Shown here in pieces: positions 7,451 through 14,204 of a stretch of DNA of 15,191 bases. Source of the DNA: Gemmatimonadota bacterium (GTDB taxonomy: Bacteria; Gemmatimonadota; Gemmatimonadetes; Gemmatimonadales; GWC2-71-9); NCBI GenBank assembly GCA_017889745.1, contig JAGGAG010000088.1:1-15191 (forward strand). Reading direction: 5' to 3'. The position numbers and the translations under genes are program-made. The notes below the pieces were generated by a model. The model was not told the DNA's origin, searched no databases, and saw only the letters and a program-made list of their open reading frames with translations. Every line of letters begins with the position of its first letter. The stretch's first letter is position 1.

Positions 7451-9036
7451 GGTCCCGCGCTCGCTGGCTGGGTGTGGGAGGGCGCATCACGCCACGGGAT
7501 CCGCGGCGAACGGTAGAAGCCTATCCCCATGGCGCTCATCCGGGCACCGTGACGGCCAAGGCGCTCGCTGAACTCGTTCCACTCCCGCGCATCCGCCGGC
7601 GACCACGCCACCTCCGCGATCGCGGCCAGCCGCGGGAACAGCAGGTACTCCGCCTCCTTCATCGTGCTCACCGTCTCGGTCCAGAGCGGTGCCACGATGC
7701 CCAGCACCTGGTCGGCGCCCAGCGCCGGTATGCGGGTGACGGGATCCCACGCGTAGGCGGTGTCCACGTCGATGTAGCCGGCCCAGTTCTGGCCCAGCAC
7801 CGTGGCGGAGTCGTACTTCATGTCGAGGTACACGTGCGGTGAAGGCGACATCAGGATGTGCGCCCCCTTCGATGCGCCCGTCACCGCCAGGTCCGCCGAC
7901 CGCCAGTGCTGCACCACGGTGCCCGGGTCGATGGGCGCCGACGCGATCTCCTCCCAGCCGATCATCGTCTTGCCCTGGGCCCGCACGATCCGCTGGACGC
8001 TGTCGATGAAGGCGACGTAGTCCCTGGGCAGCGTGACGTCGGCCTCGTCGCCCCCGATGTGAATGAACGGCCCCGGCGTGATCGCAGCCAGTTCCCGGAT
8101 CACGTCGGCCACGAACTGCATGACCACCGGCCTCCGCGTGCACAGCGAACTGATCCCGGTCTCGATGCCGGTGTAGGGCGCCGGTACCTTGCCGTTGCAG
8201 TTGAGCTCGGGGTAGGCCACGAGCGCGGCGTTGGTGTGCCCCGGAAGGTCGATCTCCGGGATCACGGTGATGTAACGGCGCCGCGCGTACTCGACGATCT
8301 CCCGGTACTGCGCCTGAGTGTAGAACCCGCCCGGGCCACCGCCTACCGCCGTGAGCCCGCCCAGCTCGGTGAGCCGGGGCCATGACGCGATCTCGATCCG
8401 CCAGCCCTGGTCGTCGCTCAGGTGCAGCTGCAGCACGTTGAGCTTGTACGCCGCGAGCAGGTCGATGAACCGCTTCACGTCGGCCACGCCGAAGAAATGG
8501 CGCGACACGTCGAGCATTGCCCCGCGCCAGGCATAGCGCGGATAGTCGCGGATCACGCCAGTGGCGATGGTCCACCGCGCCCGCTGTCGTTCCGGCCGCT
8601 CGATTGCCGGCGGCAGCAGCTGCCGCAGCGTCTGGACGCCGTAGAACAGTCCCGCCGCTGCCGGCGCCTCGATGCGGACACCCCGCTCCGTGACGGTGAG
8701 GTCGTATCCCTCGTTCCCGAGCGCCGGGGCTCCGCCGAGCGCGAGCACGATGGTACTCGCCGCCGAGTCCGGCCCGGGAGGAAGCGCGAAGCCGGTCGCG
8801 GCACCGAAGGTCGCGGCCAGGTAGCGCGCCACGTCGGCGGCGGCCTCCGATCCCGGCGACGCCACGACGACGGTGCTGCCTGTGAGCGTGAACCGGCCGG
8901 TGCCCGACGCCGCCGACACTAGCCTCGGAATGACGCCTGCATATGCGAGGGCCGGGTCGGGATGATGCTCACAACCGGCCAGCGTCAACGCCACGACGAC
9001 CCACGACCCACGACCCACGACCCACCGCCCACTCAC
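7447..9036 (-). CDS. GH20 beta-N-acetylhexosaminidase, predicted lipoprotein
   Basis: Predicted exported beta-N-acetylhexosaminidase acting on terminal GlcNAc/GalNAc of chitin oligomers, glycans or peptidoglycan fragments. From GTG 9036 the product has 529 residues: a lipoprotein signal ending LTLAGC (Cys22), an N-terminal GH20b domain (about 35-150), then the catalytic barrel starting RGAMLDVSRHFF. The catalytic pair Asp330-Glu331 lies in HIGGDEADV; LQLHLSDDQGWRIEI and the late WTET motif are also typical. GTG 9036 is 11 bases after the upstream rhomboid stop; GTG 9018 would give a shorter signal with Cys16. Longer frames would overlap the rhomboid gene and lack a signal peptide. The signal-peptide start is encoded by a 7-bp tandem repeat. 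The stop overlaps deoC by 4 nt. Confidence 0.93.
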   Translation of the reverse strand: MSGRWVVGRGSWVVVALTLAGCEHHPDPALAYAGVIPRLVSAASGTGRFTLTGSTVVVASPGSEAAADVARYLAATFGAATGFALPPGPDSAASTIVLALGGAPALGNEGYDLTVTERGVRIEAPAAAGLFYGVQTLRQLLPPAIERPERQRARWTIATGVIRDYPRYAWRGAMLDVSRHFFGVADVKRFIDLLAAYKLNVLQLHLSDDQGWRIEIASWPRLTELGGLTAVGGGPGGFYTQAQYREIVEYARRRYITVIPEIDLPGHTNAALVAYPELNCNGKVPAPYTGIETGISSLCTRRPVVMQFVADVIRELAAITPGPFIHIGGDEADVTLPRDYVAFIDSVQRIVRAQGKTMIGWEEIASAPIDPGTVVQHWRSADLAVTGASKGAHILMSPSPHVYLDMKYDSATVLGQNWAGYIDVDTAYAWDPVTRIPALGADQVLGIVAPLWTETVSTMKEAEYLLFPRLAAIAEVAWSPADAREWNEFSERLGRHGARMSAMGIGFYRSPRIPWRDAPSHTQPASAGP

Positions 9037-9056
9037 GACCGCCGACTCACGACTGC
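8994..9056. repeat. Heptamer tandem repeat (CCACGAC)n, degenerate flank
   Basis: On the + strand three perfect copies of CCACGAC occupy 9001-9021, preceded by a 6/7 copy (CGACGAC, 8994-9000). Five degenerate heptads follow in phase: CCACCGC, CCACTCA, CGACCGC, CGACTCA, CGACTGC, to 9056. The array spans the stop codon of the rhomboid gene and the start and signal-peptide n-region of the GH20 gene, so it is partly coding. The unit length is not a multiple of three. Confidence 0.85.
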
Positions 9057-9814
9057 TCCCTGAACCGGCCCCGCGTCCAGTTCTGCAGGTTTGCGCGATG
9101 CTCCGCCACGAGCCCGGGATTGCGGAACAGCATGACCAGCAGCGCGCCGGCGAGGAAGCCGCCGGTGTGCGCCCAGAACGCCACGCCGCCGCGATCCGCG
9201 CCAAGCGAGCCGTAGCCGCTGAACACCTGCATCAGGAACCAGTAACCGAGCATCCAGTACGCCGGCACCACGATGCGGGTGACGAACACGAACAGGAAGA
9301 TCAGCATGTGGATCTGCACCCGCGGATACAGCACGACGTAGGCACCCATGATCCCGCCTATCGCGCCCGATGCGCCTACCATCGGCACCGCGCTGTTGGG
9401 GCTCAGGAACGCCTGCGTCAGCGCCGCGACCAGGCCGCACACCAGGTAGAAAACGAAGTACCGCATCCGCCCCATCGAGTCTTCCACGTTGTTCCCGAAG
9501 ATGTGCAGGAACCACATGTTGCCGATCAGGTGCAGCCAGCCGCCGTGCAGGAACATCGACGTGAGCGGCGTCCACCAGGTGGGCGTGCCGCCCAGGATGC
9601 ACGCGACCCCGTTGCCCGCGGGCACCTCGGTGCCGGCGGGCAGCGTCTGGAACAGTTCGCCGGGGATCATGCCCAGCTCGCACACCGACTGGATCAGGCG
9701 CGGCTCGGTGCCCATGCCCTGCACCAGCACCCAGATCGCCACGTTGAGGGCAATGAGCCCGTACGTCACGACCGGCGTGCGCAGTGTGGGGTTGTCGTCG
9801 CTGATGGGGAACAT
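9047..9814 (-). CDS. Rhomboid-family intramembrane serine protease
   Basis: Predicted inner-membrane protease that cleaves transmembrane substrates within the bilayer. The 255 residues show the rhomboid arrangement: first helix about 14-32, an unusually long loop (33-80) containing two Cys, the HGGWLHLIGNMWFLHIFGNN helix pair at 90-109 (His90, His95, Asn99), nucleophile Ser149 in GASGAIGG, and base His216 in AHTGGFLAG. The Ser-His dyad and oxyanion residues are intact. ATG 9814 is preceded by GAGG four bases upstream. A TATATT element on this strand (9823-9828) lies only 8 nt before the start codon, so the 5' UTR is very short or absent. It is first in a presumed operon with GH20 and deoC; the substrate is unknown. 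Confidence 0.95.
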   Translation of the reverse strand: MFPISDDNPTLRTPVVTYGLIALNVAIWVLVQGMGTEPRLIQSVCELGMIPGELFQTLPAGTEVPAGNGVACILGGTPTWWTPLTSMFLHGGWLHLIGNMWFLHIFGNNVEDSMGRMRYFVFYLVCGLVAALTQAFLSPNSAVPMVGASGAIGGIMGAYVVLYPRVQIHMLIFLFVFVTRIVVPAYWMLGYWFLMQVFSGYGSLGADRGGVAFWAHTGGFLAGALLVMLFRNPGLVAEHRANLQNWTRGRFREQS

Positions 9815-9829
9815 GGCGCCTCAATATAC

Positions 9830-9858
9830 GTGACTTGCGACGCACGGGAGCCCATATT
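9830..9858 (+). promoter_or_regulatory. Candidate sigma70-type promoter of the TPR gene, probably leaderless
   Basis: Within the 51-bp divergent gap, GTGACT (9830-9835) and CATATT (9853-9858) are separated by exactly 17 bp. Each matches 4 of 6 consensus positions of TTGACA/TATAAT. The -10 ends 7 nt before the ATG at 9866, which would put the transcription start at or next to the start codon. On the other strand TATATT (9823-9828) sits 8 nt before the rhomboid ATG but has no good -35. Based on pattern and spacing only. Confidence 0.45.
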
Positions 9859-9865
9859 CCCCACC

Positions 9866-11443
9866 ATGAACCGACCCCTGATTCGTGCACTCGTCGCCGC
9901 ACTCCTGTTCGCCGCCACCTCCCGCGCCTCCGCGCAGGAGCAGCTCGGCGTCATCGTCTTTCCCAACTCCGGCAGCGCTGCGGCACAGCCCGCATTCCTC
10001 CGCGGCGTGAAGCTCCTCCACAGCTTCGAGTTCGACGATGCCGCCGCCTCCTTCCGCCAGGCGCAGCAGCAGGACCCCGGCTTTGCCCTGGCCTACTGGG
10101 GCGAGGCGATGACCTACACCCACGGACTGTGGAACGAGCAGGACCTCGTTGCCGCCCGCGCCGTCCTGGCCCGGCTCGGCGCCACCCCCGCCGAGCGGCA
10201 GGCGAAGGCACCGACCCCGCGGGAGCAGGCCTGGCTCGCCAGCGCCGAGATCCTCTACGGCGATGGGCCCAAGGCGAAGCGCGATACCCTCTTCTCGCTT
10301 GCCCTGGAACAGCTCTCGAACGCCGACCCCGCCGACAACGAGGCCCTGTCGTTCTACGCACTGTCGCTGATGTCGCTCAGTCAGGCGGTGCGCAATGTGC
10401 CCACGTACATGCGGGCCGGCGCCCTCGCGCAGGAGGTGCTGCGGCGCAATCCCGAGCACCCCGGCGCCGCGCACTACGTCATCCACGCTTTCGACGATCC
10501 GGTCCACGCGCCCATCGGGCTCTACGCCGCGCAGCGCTACTCCCAGATCGCGCCGAGCGCGGACCACGCGCAGCACATGACTACGCACATCTTCCTGGCG
10601 CTCGGCATGTGGCCGGAAGTGGTGCGGCAGAATGTCATCGCCGCCGGGCCCGACAGCTCCCGGTGGCGCCCGGGACACTACACCAGCTGGATGCACTACG
10701 GGTTGCTGCAGGAGGGTCGCTACGCCGACGCGCGCCGCATCATCGAGATGACCCGCGCCAACATGCCGGCGCAGCCGTCGCCCGGGTCGCGATCGTACCT
10801 CGTGCTCATGCGCGCACAGCAGGTCATCGACGCCGAGGAGTGGAACGACCCCGTCCTCAAGTGGAAGCCCGATACCGCGGCGCTCGGCACCGCGCCGCAG
10901 GCCATCGAGGTCTTCACCACCGGCTTCGCGGCCTTCAAGCGGGGGAACCCCGAGGCCGCGTCGGCGGCCGTCGAGCAACTGGCCCGGATCAACGCGCAGG
11001 GCAGGTCCGATCGCTATGGTCGGGCCGAGACAGCGGTGGCGCTGGAGAGGGAACTCCGCGGCCTCGTGCATATCGGTGCCGGCAGGGGCGCCCAAGGCAT
11101 GGCACTCCTCCGGGGCGCCCAAGGCATGACACTCCTCCGCGAGGCCACGACCTTCGAGGATGGCCTCGCCGCCGAGTACGGGCCGCCCGACATCGTGAAG
11201 CCGACGCATGAATTGCTGGGAGAGGTGCTGCTGGCGCAGGGACAGTCGGCCGAGGCGCAGAAGGAGTTCACCCACGCGCTGGCGATGGCTCCGGGACGTT
11301 CCCTTTCCCTGCTGGGGCTCGCCCGCGCCGCCCGCGCCGCCGGCGACAGCAGCGTGGCGGAACGCGCGGAAGCGATGTTGAAGCAGAACTGGAATGATGC
11401 GGACCCCGCGGGGCTCGCCAAGTATTCAGCAAGAGGGCCCTGA
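9866..11443 (+). CDS. Exported tetratricopeptide-repeat protein
   Basis: 525 residues. A Sec signal peptide (MNRPLIRALVAALLFAATSRASA, likely cut after residue 23 before QEQ) sends it to the periplasm or outside. The body is helical with TPR-like units, for example SFEFDDAAASFRQAQQQDPG near 51-70 and a C-terminal pair (LLGEVLLAQGQSAEAQKEFTHALAMAPG, continuing through GLARAARAAGD). Between them are His-rich conserved-looking blocks: GAAHYVIHAFDDPVHA, HAQHMTTHIFLALGMW and HYTSWMHYGLLQEG. I recognise this as a general family of bacterial TPR proteins of unknown role, not a named one. ATG 9866 gives a clean signal peptide; an in-frame extension upstream would run antisense through the rhomboid gene. 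Residues 408-425 are a perfect-phase 9-residue duplication. Transcribed alone, divergent from rhomboid. Confidence 0.92.
   Translation: MNRPLIRALVAALLFAATSRASAQEQLGVIVFPNSGSAAAQPAFLRGVKLLHSFEFDDAAASFRQAQQQDPGFALAYWGEAMTYTHGLWNEQDLVAARAVLARLGATPAERQAKAPTPREQAWLASAEILYGDGPKAKRDTLFSLALEQLSNADPADNEALSFYALSLMSLSQAVRNVPTYMRAGALAQEVLRRNPEHPGAAHYVIHAFDDPVHAPIGLYAAQRYSQIAPSADHAQHMTTHIFLALGMWPEVVRQNVIAAGPDSSRWRPGHYTSWMHYGLLQEGRYADARRIIEMTRANMPAQPSPGSRSYLVLMRAQQVIDAEEWNDPVLKWKPDTAALGTAPQAIEVFTTGFAAFKRGNPEAASAAVEQLARINAQGRSDRYGRAETAVALERELRGLVHIGAGRGAQGMALLRGAQGMTLLREATTFEDGLAAEYGPPDIVKPTHELLGEVLLAQGQSAEAQKEFTHALAMAPGRSLSLLGLARAARAAGDSSVAERAEAMLKQNWNDADPAGLAKYSARGP
11085..11138 (+). repeat. 27-bp in-frame tandem duplication inside the TPR gene
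   Basis: Bases 11085-11111 and 11112-11138 are identical except for one G/A difference (26/27). The unit is nine codons, giving GAQGMALLR followed by GAQGMTLLR. The near identity at the DNA level, including synonymous positions, points to a recent slippage or duplication event rather than an old protein repeat. Confidence 0.95.
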
Positions 11444-11454
11444 CTCCAGGGCCC
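11435..11454. terminator. Strong hairpin, likely bidirectional terminator
   Basis: GGGCCCTG (11435-11442), loop ACTC, CAGGGCCC (11447-11454): a perfect 8-bp GC-rich stem that overlaps the TPR stop codon. It lies between the converging TPR gene and the minus-strand envelope cluster, where a two-way terminator is expected. No clear T-tract follows on either strand, so it would be a non-canonical (or Rho-assisted) terminator. Confidence 0.5.
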
Positions 11455-11488
11455 GCTCACCGTTCACCCTTCACCGTTCACCGTTCAC
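11454..11488. repeat. Heptamer tandem repeat (CGTTCAC)n
   Basis: Five consecutive heptads on the + strand: CGCTCAC, CGTTCAC, CCTTCAC, CGTTCAC, CGTTCAC. It starts at the last base of the terminator-like hairpin and fills most of the 55-bp gap between two convergent genes. Same period as the array at 8994-9056 but a different unit. Confidence 0.85.
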
Positions 11489-11498
11489 GCAGTTCGCA

Positions 11499-11675
11499 TC
11501 ACCACCCATACCCCATCGGCACCGCTGTCCCGATCGTCACCGCACCCCACGGCGCCGGGAGACCGATCCCCACGCTCACCGAGGTCGTCGTGGCCGCCCC
11601 GGCACATGCCGCGGCACTGAGGAGCATGAGTCCGGCCAGCACCCGGAGCGAACACCGCGACCCCGTCCGGTTCAT
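11499..11675 (-). CDS. Small glycine-rich lipoprotein, unknown function
   Basis: 58 residues from ATG 11675, which overlaps the stop of the upstream VOC gene (ATGA). The N-terminus MNRTGSRCSLRVLAGLMLL is a signal peptide, followed by SAAAC with Cys24 as a plausible, slightly non-standard lipidation site; cleavage by ordinary signal peptidase near ACAGA is the alternative. The mature part is only about 35 residues: a Thr/Ser run, then alternating hydrophobic/Gly/Pro sequence ending AVTIGTAVPMGYGW. I do not recognise it. The strict 4-nt overlap and the intact signal peptide are the main arguments that it is a real gene. It is last in the envelope cluster. Confidence 0.7.
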   Translation of the reverse strand: MNRTGSRCSLRVLAGLMLLSAAACAGAATTTSVSVGIGLPAPWGAVTIGTAVPMGYGW

Positions 11676-12523
11676 CGCGGCCCCCCGCTGGTGAGCGGAC
11701 CATCCCACTGCTGCAGTGTCAGCGCGGCGCCGGTCGGGTCCGCGATGATCGCCACGGTGCCATTTCGGATGTCCGCGCGCGGGGCGAGGATCACCCGCCC
11801 TCCCAGGGTCACCACCCGGCTCACCGTCGCGTTCACGTCGGCCACCCGGATCGTGGGCAGCCAGTTGGGGCGCACGTCCTTCACAGGGATCTCGAGCACT
11901 CCTGCCATGGGCGTCGAGTCCTGCTGCAACAGCAGGTAATCCTTCCCCGCCACGGCAACGGCCCGCTGCTCATATCCCAGCAGGTACTCGTAGAACGCCG
12001 CCGCGGCATTCACGTCTGCCGTCCAGAGTTCCACCCAGAGCCAGCCGTTCACCGGTGCCGCCGCGTGCGCGTCCGCCGGCTCGCGGCCGGGCTTCATCAA
12101 GGCGAACGGCGCGCCTTGCGGGTCGGTCAGCAGCGCCGCCTCGTCGCGCCAGCTCCCCGTCTTCGTCGGCGGCACCACCAGAGTCGCCCCGGAGTCCACC
12201 GCGGCCTTCGCCGCCTTTCCGACGTCGTCGGCCGCGAAGTAGGTGATCCACTGCGACGCGTTCACCTTGCCCCCCCGCGACTCCGCGAGGCCCGCCATCG
12301 CCATCCCGGCCATCTCGGCCACTACGTAGCGCACGTTCTTGCCCGAGGTCGGCGCCCGCCACGTCCAGCCGAACAGCCCGCCGTAGAACGCCTTCGACAC
12401 CTCCAGGTTCCGCGTCACCAGGTCGTGCCACACCACCCGCCCCGGCGTCACCTGGGCCGGGCCCCGGGACGGCACCGCGGCCAGCAGCATCGCGGCACCG
12501 AGGGCAGCGGCCCGCAGCCTCAT
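11672..12523 (-). CDS. Exported two-domain VOC (glyoxalase/bleomycin-resistance fold) protein
   Basis: 283 residues. A signal peptide (MRLRAAALGAAMLLAAVPSRGPA, cleavage near residue 23) is followed by two VOC modules: residues about 29-146 (VVWHDLVTRNLEVSKAFYGGL ... FGW ... DPQGAPFALMKPG) and about 160-273 (WVELWTADVNAAAAFYEYLLG ... DPTGAALTLQQW). The pattern of W-x-E/D-L-x-T-x-D plus AFY..L.G is shared with the Cfp30B-like branch of the superfamily rather than with true glyoxalase I. Possible metal positions include His33 and Glu165, but I cannot assign an active site. Export is unusual, as most VOC enzymes are cytoplasmic. ATG 12523 overlaps the upstream stop (ATGA); a longer N-terminus would run inside the META-MliC gene. 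Activity unknown; sequestration or processing of a small molecule is a guess. Confidence 0.88.
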   Translation of the reverse strand: MRLRAAALGAAMLLAAVPSRGPAQVTPGRVVWHDLVTRNLEVSKAFYGGLFGWTWRAPTSGKNVRYVVAEMAGMAMAGLAESRGGKVNASQWITYFAADDVGKAAKAAVDSGATLVVPPTKTGSWRDEAALLTDPQGAPFALMKPGREPADAHAAAPVNGWLWVELWTADVNAAAAFYEYLLGYEQRAVAVAGKDYLLLQQDSTPMAGVLEIPVKDVRPNWLPTIRVADVNATVSRVVTLGGRVILAPRADIRNGTVAIIADPTGAALTLQQWDGPLTSGGPR

Positions 12524-13329
12524 TCCCTGGTCGTCGCGCAATTGAGGTTGGCACCGTGCCACGTCACCATCGCATCGCGGCCCTTGTTCCAGAACATCAC
12601 CCCGGGTCCCTCGTACCTGGCGCCGCTCCCTGACTGCACCTGCTGGGCGACGGCGGTCTTCTCCCGGAGCCTGAGCGTCACCTTGTCCGGCCTGGTTCCC
12701 GCGAAGCGCGCGAAGATCCGGCTCCGTGCACCGGTCGAGTCGCTGCAGGCAAAGATGACTTCCCGCGCCGCGTCGCCGGCTCCCATCTGGGCCGTGATGT
12801 CCTCCTCCGGCGCGAACTCGTAGATCCCGCCATCGGCCATGAGGCTGACATGGAGCCGGCCACCCACCATCACGTACGATCGCATGTACTGGAAGTCGCG
12901 CAGGAAGCGCGCTGACATCGATCCCGGTGGGCACATCGCCCGCGTCGTGGCCAGGGGCCCGAACGTGAGCCCGCTCGGCGGCGTCACGGTGTAGGTGCCG
13001 CTCCCGCGATTGCAGCCGCCTACCACGCTCACCCGCCCGTCCGTGCCGAATTCCACGGTATAGACGGCCTTGGCCTCGGGCGCATAGACCGAGTCATTCG
13101 ACGACTGCAGCTGCACCAGCCGCCACGTCGAACCCGCGAGCTCGCTCGGCGCCGCGGCTGCCGCGCGCTCCGCCTCCATGCGCGCGCTGTCGATGGCCCG
13201 CTGCACCAGCGCCTCGTCAGCCCTGTCGCCCTGCTGGGGCCCCTTGCCGCGGTCCTTGCCGCAGGCCGCCACGGCAACCAGCGCGATCACCGCGCCCCGC
13301 TTCCACACCCGTGTACGCCGACCGTTCAT
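12520..13329 (-). CDS. META-MliC fusion lipoprotein, putative lysozyme inhibitor
   Basis: 269-residue predicted lipoprotein: signal MNGRRTRVWKRGAVIALVAVAAC with Cys23, a short Ala/Glu-rich linker, a META (DUF306/HslJ-type) domain at about 63-173 (ELAGSTWRLVQ, GRVSVVGGCNRGSGTYTV, LTFGPLATTRAMC), and a C-terminal MliC-type domain at about 189-265. The MliC part has VIFACSD (Cys195), SGSGARYEGPGVMFWNKG (233-250) and a final Cys264 that could pair with Cys195. MliC proteins protect the cell wall by blocking C-type lysozyme; Ser235 and Lys249 are spaced 14 apart, as are the two lysozyme-contacting residues I recall from Pseudomonas MliC. ATG 13329 overlaps the lipid-kinase stop (ATGA). The domain calls are by motif; inhibitor activity is inferred. 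Confidence 0.88.
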   Translation of the reverse strand: MNGRRTRVWKRGAVIALVAVAACGKDRGKGPQQGDRADEALVQRAIDSARMEAERAAAAAPSELAGSTWRLVQLQSSNDSVYAPEAKAVYTVEFGTDGRVSVVGGCNRGSGTYTVTPPSGLTFGPLATTRAMCPPGSMSARFLRDFQYMRSYVMVGGRLHVSLMADGGIYEFAPEEDITAQMGAGDAAREVIFACSDSTGARSRIFARFAGTRPDKVTLRLREKTAVAQQVQSGSGARYEGPGVMFWNKGRDAMVTWHGANLNCATTRE

Positions 13330-14204
13330 GGACCTCTCCCTTGAATCAGCAAGGCGCCCGGCACCACCTCGATCACCGCGCGCGACTCACCCATCAGTTC
13401 GCCATCAGCCGTCATGAATATCCCGTCATCCGTCTCGATTTCCAGCCTCCGCGTCTGCACCATCTCCACCTCGGCGTTGCTGCCGTGACTGCCCGAGTAG
13501 GTCTGCGGCAGCAGCGCCAGCGCGCGCCCGCGCCACAGGTCGCGGATGAAGCAGCAGTCCAGCAATCCATCGTGCGGCGACGCCCGCGGCGTCATCCTGA
13601 TGCCGCCCCCATAGCGCGTGGTGTTCCCCGCCGCCGCGAGAAGATAAGGCCCTTCCCGCTCGCCGAAATCGCCCCGGATGCGAAGCCGTGGCGCCGGCCA
13701 CGACGGCAGCATCCAGAGCGCGCACGCAAGGTACGCCTGCCCCCCGAACATCCGGAACCAGCCGTCGTGCACCCGCCGCGCCACGGCCGCGTCGAAGCCG
13801 GCCGCCGCGACCGTGAGGAACAGCTGGCCGTTGATGACGCCGAGATCGGTGGCGGTGGAGTACCCCGACAGCACCGCCGCGGCCGCGGACGCCGGGTCGT
13901 GCGGCAGGCCCAGCGCCCCCGCGAAGTCGTTCCCCCGGCCTGCCGCCAGCACGGCCATGGCACACGCGGTGTGCGCCAGACCGCCCGCGATCTCGTTGAG
14001 CGTGCCGTCACCGCCCACCGCGAGCACGCAGTCGGCGCCAGCCCGCGCTGCCGCCCGGGCCAGTTCGCGCCCATGCCCCGGCGCCGTCGTCTCCTGCAGC
14101 ACCACCTCCACGCCCTGCTTCTCGATCAGCGTCACCGCCGCCCGCGCCGCCGCCACCGCGCGGCCGCGCCCCGCCACCGGGTTGGCAATGACGACGATGC
14201 TCAC
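13326..14204 (-). CDS. YegS/BmrU-type lipid kinase (diacylglycerol kinase catalytic domain)
   Basis: 292 residues from GTG 14204, which overlaps the upstream stop as GTGA; GTG 14234 would add ten residues ahead of the conserved SIVVIANPVAGRG strand and is less likely. The family phosphorylates lipids such as diacylglycerol using ATP at the inner face of the membrane, feeding phosphatidate recycling. Seen: nucleotide-binding ANPVAGRG (7-14), AVGGDGTLNEIAGG (62-75), and GRGNDFAGALGLP (89-101), where the usual GTGND has Arg instead of Thr; then AAGNTTRYGGGIRMTPRAS and DGLLDCCFI, which match the conserved C-terminal beta-sandwich pattern. Substrate cannot be decided (diacylglycerol, phosphatidylglycerol, sphingoid lipids). 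In this cluster a membrane-lipid role beside exported envelope proteins is plausible. Confidence 0.93.
   Translation of the reverse strand: MSIVVIANPVAGRGRAVAAARAAVTLIEKQGVEVVLQETTAPGHGRELARAAARAGADCVLAVGGDGTLNEIAGGLAHTACAMAVLAAGRGNDFAGALGLPHDPASAAAAVLSGYSTATDLGVINGQLFLTVAAAGFDAAVARRVHDGWFRMFGGQAYLACALWMLPSWPAPRLRIRGDFGEREGPYLLAAAGNTTRYGGGIRMTPRASPHDGLLDCCFIRDLWRGRALALLPQTYSGSHGSNAEVEMVQTRRLEIETDDGIFMTADGELMGESRAVIEVVPGALLIQGRGP

Noticed and set aside
5838..7516. Plus-strand frames across the membrane-protein and deoC genes
   Set aside because: Arg/His/Pro-rich shadow translations opposite genes with clear motifs.
8994..9056. CRISPR array
   Set aside because: The unit is 7 bp with no spacers and no cas genes nearby; it is a simple tandem repeat.
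9037..9204. Longer N-terminus for the GH20 protein
   Set aside because: It overlaps the rhomboid catalytic-His region in another frame, is Ser/Arg/Cys-rich, and would place the lipobox far from the N-terminus.
9098..9865. N-terminal extension of the TPR gene upstream of ATG 9866
   Set aside because: It would run antisense through almost the whole rhomboid gene and bury a perfect signal peptide inside the protein.
11485..11703. Alternative 72-codon minus-strand frame over the small lipoprotein
   Set aside because: No signal peptide and no sensible composition; the lipoprotein frame has a signal peptide and the ATGA overlap shared by its neighbours.
12524..12934. Extended start for the VOC protein
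   Set aside because: It lies inside the META-MliC gene in another frame and lacks the signal peptide that begins at ATG 12523.
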